A stretch of DNA of 12,396 nucleotides from CAZGXI01 sp964529715. GTDB lineage: Bacteria > Chloroflexota > Anaerolineae > Aggregatilineales > Ch27. The translations under genes and the position numbers were made by a program. Below the pieces are notes generated by a model. That model ran no database searches, had not been told where the DNA came from, and worked only from the letters and a program-made list of their open reading frames with translations. The stretch lies in assembly GCA_964529715.1 (NCBI GenBank), contig CAZGXI010000063.1, forward strand, positions 1 to 12,396. The letters run 5' to 3'. Below, piece by piece: positions 1 to 6,270 of this stretch (positions are counted from its first letter, which is position 1; each line of letters opens with the position of its first letter).

Positions 1-69
1 CCGTAGCTCAATTGGCAGAGCAGTTGACTCTTAATCAATTGGTTGGAGGTTCGAGTCCTCCCGGGGTCA
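1..69 (+). tRNA. tRNA-Lys (CTT anticodon), 5' end cut by window edge
   Basis: The sequence folds as a tRNA missing only its first four bases. The anticodon arm has stem GTTGA/TCAAT around the seven-base loop CTCTTAA, which places CTT at positions 34-36 and so reads Lys AAG codons. The T arm is GGAGG-TTCGAGT-CCTCC (45-61). The 3' acceptor strand CGGGGTC (62-68) is followed by discriminator A69. The visible 5' acceptor bases CCG (1-3) pair with its start, so the missing bases should be GACC. No CCA is encoded directly after A69 (next bases TCG), so CCA would be added enzymatically. Confidence 0.93.
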
Positions 70-76
70 TCGGCGC

Positions 77-103
77 AGGCGCTCCCACGCGGGAGCGCCT
101 TTT
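77..103 (+). terminator. Intrinsic terminator of the tRNA-Lys transcript
   Basis: A perfect stem GGCGCTCCC (78-86) / GGGAGCGCC (91-99) with a four-base ACGC loop is extended by A77-T100 and followed by a T run (100-103). It lies eight bases after the tRNA 3' end, so it should end the tRNA transcript. In the minus direction the hairpin has no T run, so it would be a poor terminator for the converging TIR gene, although the hairpin could still protect that mRNA's 3' end. Confidence 0.85.
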
Positions 104-124
104 CGTTTGCCGCGCCTCTTACTG

Positions 125-2659
125 CTACCCTGCCGCCGAAAGCCGTCTTGCCTGGGCGATCAGGTTCAGACTGCGCGCGTTGATCTGCTGCACCGTGTCG
201 TCGTTCCTGTTAGCGACCCACAGGCGGTCGCCATCCCACAGCAGCGCCGTCGGCCCGTCGCCGACTGGGACAGTCACGGCCACCTGCCCGCTGGCCGGGT
301 CAATTCGCTGCACCGTGTCGGCCTCGCCGTTGGCAACCCACACCCCACCGCCCACCCACAGCAGGTCCACCGGGCCGGCGCCGACCGGGATCGTCGCCGT
401 CACCGCGCTGCCTAGGGTATCGATCTGCTGCACTGTACCGTCGCCGCTGTTGGCGACCCACAGGGCCGTCCCGTACCCGGCCAGGGCGCGCGGCTCATCC
501 CCCACCGAGATCGTCAGCGTCTCCCCACCGGATAGCCCGCCGACGCGCCGCACCGTGTCGTCGCGCGTGCTGGCAATCCACAAGGCCGTCCCATCCCAGT
601 AAAGGTCCATTGGCCCATCGCCCGCCGGAATCGGCGCAGACAGCGTGCGCGTCTCGCGGTCGAACTGCTGGATGGTATCGGCGTTGTTGTTGGCGATCCA
701 CAGAGCTGTCCCATCCCACAGCAGGGCGCGCGGCCCATCCCCCACCGAGATCGTGATTGTCTCGCTCGTTTGGGGCGTGATGCGCGTCAGAGTATCGCCG
801 CCGCGATTGGCGACCCATAAGCCCATACCATCCCACGCCAGCGCGCTCGGCAAAAAGCCCACACCGGTCGTTGCCAGGGAACGGTTTACCGGATCAAGGC
901 GCTGCACGGCGTTATCGTCCTCATTAACCAGCCAGACACCCACGCCGTCCCAGGCCAGGGCGCTCGGATTGCGGCCTACCGGGATGGTCACGAGCACCGC
1001 TTCGGCCTCCGGATTCAGGCGCTGCACCGCATCTTCGCCGGCAATCCAGGGACGCATCCCATCCCACAGCAGGCCGAGGGGATTCAGGCCAACCACCAGC
1101 GTCGCCACGACCGTGCGGGCCGCCGGATCGACCTGCATCACCGTGCCATCGAACTGGTTGGCGATCCACAGGGCCGCGCCATCCCAGATCAGAGCCGACG
1201 GCCCCGCGCCGACGACGATCCGCTCGACCACCAGCCCTGCTGCCGGGTCGATCCCTAGCAGCGTGTTTGCGGCGCTGTTGGCGACCCACAGGCGCGTCCC
1301 ATCCCACGCCAGTGCGCCGGGCCTGCCGCCTACCTCTACAACGGCGACTACATTCCACGCCACCGGGTCGATCTGCATTACGCTGCCGTCCTCGAAGTTG
1401 GCGACCCACAGGCTGCTGCCGTCCCAGGCCAGGGCAGCGGGTGAACGTCCCACCCGGAGCACTTCCGATGTCGCGCCCGTCCGGGGATCGATGCGCTGCA
1501 CCGTATCCGCCGACCGGTTGGCAACCCATACACCGGTCCCATCCCACAACAATGCAGACGGGCCGCCATCCACCGGGATCACCGCCACCACTGCCCCCAC
1601 CACCGGGTCAATCTGCATCACCGCGTCAGCGTCGAAGCCGGCCACCCACAGGCTGCTGCCGTCCCAGGCCAGGGCGCGCGGCCCACCTTCGACCGTCACT
1701 GTTGCCGTCACCGCGCCGCGTCCGGGATCGATCCGCACTACCGTGTCTCCAAGCGCATTGGCTGCCCACACGCCGTCGCCATCCCAGGCGAGGGCGCGCG
1801 GCCCGCCGCTCAGTGGAACGATGCCGGTCTGCTCAAACAGGCGGATCAACTGCGCGGCAGCAGCTTCACTGCGCGCAATGGCCATATCGGCGGCAGTTTG
1901 CGCCGTCGCCTGGGCAGCCTGGGCCGTCGCGGCGCTAACAGCAGCGGCCTGTTCGCGTGTGCTGGCAGCAGCAGCGGCAGTCTCGGCGACGCTCTGTCGG
2001 AGGGCGGCATTCCCGGCGGCACTGTTGGCTCCTAGCGCCACGACCACCGAGACCACCGCCAACACCACCAACGCCGCCACCACGCCCGCCCCACCCCGCA
2101 TCAGGCGGCGACGATAGGCGACCGCCCGCTGACTGCGCTCGATCAATGTCTGCGCCTCCGGGCTGATGATCAGCGTGTCGCGTTGCTCATCGATCACGCG
2201 CAGCAGCGCCTCCCCAATCAATTCCCCAGTTTGCCGGTAGGCGCTCACCTGTTGATCCAGCAGGTCTTGTAGCGGGTTGGGCGGCGTCAATGCATCGACC
2301 AATTGCTTGAATGCCGTGTCGTAATCCTTGTTCGTGAAATCCGTGTACTGGATTTCTTCCATCCAGATCGGCAGTTTGTCCACCGGCTGATACAGTACCG
2401 GGAAGAGGGGCTTTTCCAGCCCGCTGGCCACGGACCCCTCGTGCAGCACCCACTCCGACTTCACCGCATTCGGCGAGATGATCACGATCACCTCGCTTGC
2501 ATCCCGGAGCGCCTGCTGGATAGCACGACGCCACTGCGCGCCACCGCCGATCTCCCGGTCGATCCACACATCGCGGCCCGTCGCGGCCAGATCGTCGGCT
2601 AGCTTCCAGGCAAAATCTTTGTCTTTTTTGCTGTAACTGATGAAAATCTGCTTACCCAC
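125..2659 (-). CDS. TIR domain - membrane helix - 14-blade YVTN/NHL-like beta-propeller protein
   Basis: An 844-residue protein. Residues 4-125 are a TIR domain of the TIR_2 type: FISYSKKDKDFAWKL at the start, VWIDREIGGG near 31-40, and SEWVLHE at 68-74, where E74 aligns with the Glu used by TIR NADases such as SARM1. Residues 187-210 follow the basic stretch RRRLMRG and form one hydrophobic helix, so the TIR head should be cytoplasmic and the rest outside. Residues 215-272 are Ala-rich and probably a helical stalk. From about 286 to the end there are 14 repeats of ~40 residues with the pattern GPxALxWDGxxLWVAN...DTVxxIDP, enough for two seven-bladed propellers. The start is GTG at 2659, preceded by GGAAAGG, and a promoter lies 38-66 bases upstream. 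NADase activity and the sensed ligand are inferred, not shown. It has no NACHT or STAND ATPase and no partner gene beside it. Confidence 0.88.
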   Translation of the reverse strand: MGKQIFISYSKKDKDFAWKLADDLAATGRDVWIDREIGGGAQWRRAIQQALRDASEVIVIISPNAVKSEWVLHEGSVASGLEKPLFPVLYQPVDKLPIWMEEIQYTDFTNKDYDTAFKQLVDALTPPNPLQDLLDQQVSAYRQTGELIGEALLRVIDEQRDTLIISPEAQTLIERSQRAVAYRRRLMRGGAGVVAALVVLAVVSVVVALGANSAAGNAALRQSVAETAAAAASTREQAAAVSAATAQAAQATAQTAADMAIARSEAAAAQLIRLFEQTGIVPLSGGPRALAWDGDGVWAANALGDTVVRIDPGRGAVTATVTVEGGPRALAWDGSSLWVAGFDADAVMQIDPVVGAVVAVIPVDGGPSALLWDGTGVWVANRSADTVQRIDPRTGATSEVLRVGRSPAALAWDGSSLWVANFEDGSVMQIDPVAWNVVAVVEVGGRPGALAWDGTRLWVANSAANTLLGIDPAAGLVVERIVVGAGPSALIWDGAALWIANQFDGTVMQVDPAARTVVATLVVGLNPLGLLWDGMRPWIAGEDAVQRLNPEAEAVLVTIPVGRNPSALAWDGVGVWLVNEDDNAVQRLDPVNRSLATTGVGFLPSALAWDGMGLWVANRGGDTLTRITPQTSETITISVGDGPRALLWDGTALWIANNNADTIQQFDRETRTLSAPIPAGDGPMDLYWDGTALWIASTRDDTVRRVGGLSGGETLTISVGDEPRALAGYGTALWVANSGDGTVQQIDTLGSAVTATIPVGAGPVDLLWVGGGVWVANGEADTVQRIDPASGQVAVTVPVGDGPTALLWDGDRLWVANRNDDTVQQINARSLNLIAQARRLSAAG
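128..1804 (-). repeat. 14 tandem ~120-bp coding repeats (propeller blades)
   Basis: The DNA is periodic at about 120 bp because each blade of the propeller is about 40 codons. Units 7-9 are one or two codons shorter, and unit 12 has lost the WDG motif (GYG instead). Some units share long exact stretches: the segments near 1406-1435 and 1648-1677 are identical over about 30 bases, and those near 495-513 and 737-755 share a 19-base stretch. Such stretches fit repeat gain by unequal recombination or local conversion. Confidence 0.85.
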
Positions 2660-2696
2660 CGCGCCCTACCTTTCCAAAACGAGTGCCTACAGGCGT

Positions 2697-2725
2697 GTTA
2701 TATGCCGTATTCATCCAACAGCCAA
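2697..2725 (-). promoter_or_regulatory. Predicted sigma70-type promoter of the TIR-propeller gene
   Basis: Read on the minus strand, TTGGCT (2725-2720) and TATAAC (2702-2697) are separated by exactly 17 bases. The start site would fall near 2690, giving a leader of about 30 bases before the GTG at 2659. This is a prediction from motif and spacing only. Confidence 0.5.
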
Positions 2726-2809
2726 ATCAACGGAGAAACCCCGACAGCGCAAATACGTATTGGGGGACGTATCCACGATCTCACACATCAAAAATCGGGG
2801 GATAAACCG

Positions 2810-3271
2810 ATGGACGTGCTGCTTGTTGGGTCGCGCTGGCTTCACTTGCTGGCGACCGTCATCTATATCGGGCAGGCCATGCTGCTGCCGCTGGTGTACA
2901 TTCCGTTCTTCAAACAGCGGATGCAAAACGCGGAACTGGGCGCGGCCCTGGAAGAAATCAACCGGCGCTCACGCCTGTGGATGGGCCTGGCCCTGCTCGT
3001 CTTCATCGCTACGGGCGTCTACCTGCTGCTGATCGACGACGCCTACCTGGGTGTGGGAAACTTCGGCAACACCTGGAGTGCGCTGATGCTGATCAAGCAC
3101 ATCCTGATCGTCGGGCTGGTCGCCGCCTATTTCTATCTGGACCGGGTTGTGCTGCCCGGCGTGAAAGCCGGCAAGGCCGAGGCAGGCGGGCGGCTGAACC
3201 TGGTCAGTGGGGCCGTGATGATCGCGGGCGCGGTAATCCTGCTGCTGACGGCGCTGGCCGAAGCGGCATAG
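2810..3271 (+). CDS. Small four-helix membrane protein, CopD-like
   Basis: A 153-residue integral membrane protein with four predicted helices, roughly residues 5-33, 56-75, 88-115 and 124-148. Helix 1 carries RWLHLLATVIYIGQ and helix 3 carries LIKHILI. The paired His (and Lys-His) in helices 1 and 3 resemble the CopD/HemJ/DUF2269 group of small four-helix proteins, some of which bind haem or copper. The match is by pattern only and the substrate is unknown. I use ATG 2810, which has GGGGG at 2797-2801 as its ribosome site. The frame stays open upstream to 2702, but the extra 36 residues are hydrophilic and look non-coding. The ribosome site and ATG can pair in a short hairpin (ATCGG 2794-2798 with CCGAT 2807-2811). 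The gene diverges from the TIR gene. Confidence 0.72.
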   Translation: MDVLLVGSRWLHLLATVIYIGQAMLLPLVYIPFFKQRMQNAELGAALEEINRRSRLWMGLALLVFIATGVYLLLIDDAYLGVGNFGNTWSALMLIKHILIVGLVAAYFYLDRVVLPGVKAGKAEAGGRLNLVSGAVMIAGAVILLLTALAEAA

Positions 3272-3295
3272 CCGGGCATTTCCTCAAAACGATAA

Positions 3296-3315
3296 CGGCG
3301 GACGCGCGTCCGCCG
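3296..3315. other. Perfect 20-bp palindrome between the copD-like gene and aminopeptidase 1
   Basis: The half-site CGGCGGACGC is followed by its exact reverse complement. In RNA it would form a strong hairpin with a GCGC loop, 25 bases after the copD-like stop. There is no T run on either side, so it is not a standard intrinsic terminator. It may be a factor-assisted terminator or mRNA-stabilising hairpin. Because it sits just upstream of the next promoter, it could instead be an operator. Confidence 0.5.
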
Positions 3316-3334
3316 CTGCTGCATTGCGCTGTAG

Positions 3335-3343
3335 TGGTATAAT
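3335..3343 (+). promoter_or_regulatory. Predicted extended -10 promoter of aminopeptidase 1
   Basis: TGGTATAAT contains a consensus TATAAT (3338-3343) with the extended -10 TG one base upstream. There is no good -35 element at 17 bases (3315-3320 is GCTGCT), as is usual for extended -10 promoters. Transcription would start near 3350, leaving a leader of about 98 bases. That leader can fold into two small hairpins (TGTGT 3352-3356 with ACACA 3372-3376, and GCGAC 3390-3394 with GTCGC 3412-3416). Confidence 0.55.
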
Positions 3344-3447
3344 GCTTCTCATGTGTTACAGCCGGATAAGTACACAACGTTCTCTAGAAGCGACGGTCTG
3401 TCTGTTGATCTGTCGCCTGGGTAAAAACTTTTTTCAAGGAGCCTGAA

Positions 3448-4551
3448 GTGGCCGATTCCCGTCTGAGCAAACTGGCCGACGTGCTGGTGAATTACAGCAC
3501 CGCTGTCAGCCCTGGCGACTGGGTTGTGATCGGCGCGGAAGCGATAGCCGCGCCGCTGGTGCGCGAAGTCTACCGCGCTGTGCTGCGCGCCGGAGGCCGT
3601 GCAACGGTTCAGCTTTACGATGACGCCCTGGCCGAAATCCTGTTCAAGGAGGCCAATGACGCCCAGCTTGAGTGGATTTCGCCCGTCGAAAAACTGGTCA
3701 TCGAGCAGGTCGATGTGCGGATCAGCATCGACGCCGAGGTGAACACCCGCGCCCTGTCCGGCATCGACCCGGCGGTCATGGCGAAGCGCCAGGCCCCTCG
3801 CCGTGACCTGATGAAAACCTTTGTGGAACGCTCCGCCGCAGGCAAGCTGCGCTGGGTCGTGACGCAGTATCCCACCCAGGCCAGCGCCCAAGAAGCCGAG
3901 ATGAGCCTGAGCGAGTACGAGGATTTCGTGTTCGGCGCGACTTTCGTCAACACTGCCGACCCGGTGGCCGAATGGCGCAAGATCAAGGAGATGCAGCAGC
4001 GCAAGGTCGAATGGCTAAAGGGCAAAAGACAACTGACGGTCAGGAGCGCCAACTGCGACCTGTCGCTGTCTATCGAGGGCCGCACATTCGTCAACTGCTT
4101 CGGCGACAACAACATGCCCGACGGCGAAATCTTCACCGGCCCGGTCGAAGATTCGGTCAACGGCTGGGTACGCTTCACCTTCCCAGCCATCTACGGCGGG
4201 CGCTCGGTGGAGGGCGTCGAACTGCGCTTCGAAAAGGGCAAGGTCGTCTCCGCCAAAGCCGACAAAAACGAGGAATTTCTGCTCCGGCAGATCAACCTTG
4301 ACCCCGGCGCATGCTACCTGGGCGAGTTCGCCATCGGCACGAACTTCGGCATCCAGAAGTTCACCGGCAATATCCTGTTCGACGAGAAGATCGGCGGCAC
4401 GATCCACATGGCGCTCGGCGCGGGCTATCCTGAAACGGGCAGCAAGAACGAATCCGCGCTGCACTGGGACATGATCTGCGACATGCGCGCCGGTGGCGAG
4501 GTCTTCGTCGACGGCGACCTGTTCTACAAAGACGGCCAGTTCGTCGTGTAG
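3448..4551 (+). CDS. M29-family metallo-aminopeptidase (paralog 1)
   Basis: A 367-residue enzyme of the thermophilic aminopeptidase T/AmpS (MEROPS M29) type, expected to remove N-terminal residues from peptides in the cytoplasm using two divalent metal ions. The C-terminal half carries the expected ligands in order: E227 in GEIFTGPVEDSVNG, E293 in LGEFAIGTN, H320 in HMALG, then H339 and D341 in HWD. Y327 in YPET is a likely catalytic residue. It is somewhat shorter than the ~410 residues common in this family. The start is GTG 3448, six bases after a clean AAGGAG (3436-3441). No signal peptide is seen. It is collinear and gap-free with the gene at 6271 (about 72% identity by hand count). Metal and substrate preference cannot be read from the sequence. 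Confidence 0.9.
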   Translation: MADSRLSKLADVLVNYSTAVSPGDWVVIGAEAIAAPLVREVYRAVLRAGGRATVQLYDDALAEILFKEANDAQLEWISPVEKLVIEQVDVRISIDAEVNTRALSGIDPAVMAKRQAPRRDLMKTFVERSAAGKLRWVVTQYPTQASAQEAEMSLSEYEDFVFGATFVNTADPVAEWRKIKEMQQRKVEWLKGKRQLTVRSANCDLSLSIEGRTFVNCFGDNNMPDGEIFTGPVEDSVNGWVRFTFPAIYGGRSVEGVELRFEKGKVVSAKADKNEEFLLRQINLDPGACYLGEFAIGTNFGIQKFTGNILFDEKIGGTIHMALGAGYPETGSKNESALHWDMICDMRAGGEVFVDGDLFYKDGQFVV

Positions 4552-4581
4552 ACGCCTTTCCTTTTCTCCAGACACCTTGTA

Positions 4582-4602
4582 GGGGCGACCGACAGTCGCC
4601 CC
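4582..4602. repeat. REP-like inverted repeat after aminopeptidase 1
   Basis: GGGGCGAC (4582-4589) and GTCGCCCC (4595-4602) form a perfect eight-base stem with a five-base loop and no T run. Its GTAGGGGCGACC...GTCGCCCC layout resembles dispersed intergenic hairpins I recall from other bacterial genomes. With one copy here, a dispersed-repeat identity is only inferred. It may stabilise or partly end the aminopeptidase mRNA before the glycosyltransferase gene. Confidence 0.5.
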
Positions 4603-4615
4603 CCCTCCACTGCCC

Positions 4616-6199
4616 ATGCGCCAACATCCTTCCCGGCGGCACCTGCTCGAAATCGTGTCCTTGCTGGCGATCCTGGCGCTGGCGGCTTACCTGCGCCTGG
4701 CAAACCTGCAAGACAACCCCGGCTGGTACACCGACGAAGCCACCCACCTGAACATCGCCCATCACCTGTTGCAGGGACGGCAGCAGTACTTCGCCATTCA
4801 CCAATCGTTCATGTTGTTCAACCGCCCACCGCTGTTTGAACTGGTGCTGGCCGGGGCGCTGCGCCTGGGCGGGGAATCGATGGGCACGCTGCGCACCCTC
4901 ACTGGATCGCTGGGCGTGCTGTCCGTCGCGCTGCTCTACGGTGTCGTGCGCCGGGTGCGGCGCGGCGCAGGCGGCCTGGCGCTGCTGGCGGCGCTGGCGC
5001 TGGCCGTTTACCCGCAGGCCATCGTCTACAGCCGCTTCGGATTCAGCTACAACCTGCTCACGCCGCTGGTGCTGCTGACCCTGCTCGGTCTATGGGAATA
5101 CCTCCGGGCAGAAGACGATGCTGCCCGGCGGCGCTGGCTGATCCTGGCGGCGCTTTCCGCCGGAACCGGGCTGGCATCCGACGTGTGGATGCTGACGCTG
5201 TTCCCTGTCGTGCTGCTGGTCGCTGCGCTGCGGCGCTGGCGCGACGTGCTGTTCGGCGGCGCGATCCTGGTGCTGCCGTTCGGTCTGTATGCGCTGTACA
5301 TGCTGCTGACCGTGCCGGATGCCTTTCTGTACGACCTGCGCTCGACGCTGGGAGCGATGGGCGCGCCGCTGGAAGAACAGCTCCCTAACCTGGCCTCCAA
5401 CTTTGCCACGCTGGTGATGCAAGACGGCTGGATGCTCGGCGGTGTGGCCGGGTTATTTCTCCTGCGCCCGGCGCGGCTGCGACGGCTGGCCCTGCTGTGC
5501 TTTTTTGCTCCCATCGTTGCTACCGGGCGAGTTGTGGCGCTGCACAGCCTGAGCTTCTACTACCTGATTCCGCTGCTGCCGTTCGTCGCGTTGGGGCTGG
5601 GGGCGCTGATCGAGGCGGGCGCGCCCCACGTTGCACAGACCGTCTGGGAGGCGCTGGCCGTTCTTCCGGCCCGCTGGCGATGGGCTTCTCGCTGGCTCAG
5701 CACACGTGCGTTGAGGGCGACGGCGGCGCTGGCGGCCCTGGCGATCTTCACCGCGCCGGTCGTGGTTTCAGCTCTTATCGCGTTAGGCAATGTGCAAGAT
5801 GGCTTCCACACCGGGATCGATCCGTTTCTGGTGAGCGGCGCGGAGGCGCGACAGGCCGCCGCTTATGTGAACGCCCAGGCCGGACCCGGCGACGTGACTA
5901 TTGCCTCGCCGACGGTCGGCTGGCTCCTCCAGGGCGATGTGGCCGACTTCCAGATGGCCGCCGCTGCTGAGGGAGAAACCACGCCCCATCTGCCCGGCGA
6001 CATTCCGCCGGACCGCTTCGCCTTTGACCCGCGCTTTGCGCGCGCCCGCTTCGTTATCGTAGACGACCTGTGGCGTCACTGGGCCGGGCTGCACGTGCCG
6101 GGCGTCTACGCCATGATGGTGGCCCTGCAAAGCTGGCCACTGGTCTACCGCACCGGGAGCGTCGAGGTTTACGAAAATCCGGCCCAGACTCTTCCGTAA
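4616..6199 (+). CDS. GT39-like (PMT/ArnT-type) polytopic membrane glycosyltransferase
   Basis: A 527-residue membrane protein with about ten hydrophobic helices up to roughly residue 390 and a soluble C-terminal domain (about 395-527). It has the GT-C/family 39 signature: R27 after helix 1, then D40-E41 in WYTDEATHL in the first outer loop, where the acidic residue is catalytic in this fold, and the NRPPLFELV motif near 69-77. Such enzymes move a sugar from a polyprenyl-phosphate donor to a lipid or protein on the outer face of the membrane. Donor and acceptor are not readable here. It starts at ATG 4616, 64 bases after aminopeptidase 1, with no recognisable Shine-Dalgarno and a C-rich upstream stretch. 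It is probably co-transcribed with the aminopeptidase. The start is less certain than the end. Confidence 0.85.
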   Translation: MRQHPSRRHLLEIVSLLAILALAAYLRLANLQDNPGWYTDEATHLNIAHHLLQGRQQYFAIHQSFMLFNRPPLFELVLAGALRLGGESMGTLRTLTGSLGVLSVALLYGVVRRVRRGAGGLALLAALALAVYPQAIVYSRFGFSYNLLTPLVLLTLLGLWEYLRAEDDAARRRWLILAALSAGTGLASDVWMLTLFPVVLLVAALRRWRDVLFGGAILVLPFGLYALYMLLTVPDAFLYDLRSTLGAMGAPLEEQLPNLASNFATLVMQDGWMLGGVAGLFLLRPARLRRLALLCFFAPIVATGRVVALHSLSFYYLIPLLPFVALGLGALIEAGAPHVAQTVWEALAVLPARWRWASRWLSTRALRATAALAALAIFTAPVVVSALIALGNVQDGFHTGIDPFLVSGAEARQAAAYVNAQAGPGDVTIASPTVGWLLQGDVADFQMAAAAEGETTPHLPGDIPPDRFAFDPRFARARFVIVDDLWRHWAGLHVPGVYAMMVALQSWPLVYRTGSVEVYENPAQTLP

Positions 6200-6200
6200 T

Positions 6201-6229
6201 TTGTTACACGGAGTCTTTCGGGCTAAACT
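6201..6229 (+). promoter_or_regulatory. Predicted sigma70-type promoter of aminopeptidase 2
   Basis: TTGTTA (6201-6206) and TAAACT (6224-6229) are spaced by exactly 17 bases in the gap after the glycosyltransferase stop. The start site would be near 6236, about 35 bases before the ATG at 6271. This suggests paralog 2 can be expressed separately from the genes upstream. Confidence 0.5.
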
Positions 6230-6270
6230 GACACAGGTCGAGCCTGCCACCCGTAAGGAGAAAATCTGCC

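Noticed and set aside
128..1804. Regular repeats that might suggest a CRISPR array
   Set aside because: The ~120-bp period, imperfect units and a continuous reading frame with WDG/WVAN motifs show protein repeats, not repeat-spacer units.
645..2117. 490-residue open frame on the plus strand
   Set aside because: It lies fully antisense to the TIR-propeller gene, repeats with the same 120-bp period and has low-complexity Ser/Pro/Arg composition. It is a shadow of the repeated coding frame.
1..2800. Two-gene TIR defence system (Thoeris-like) with a partner gene
   Set aside because: No SIR2-like, SMODS or STAND partner is encoded near the TIR gene; the neighbours are a tRNA and a copD-like gene. 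Any system would have to be a single gene or have its partner outside the window.
2702..2809. Longer N-terminus for the copD-like protein from ATG 2702
   Set aside because: The 36 extra residues are hydrophilic, overlap the predicted promoter of the divergent TIR gene, and ATG 2810 has a better ribosome site.
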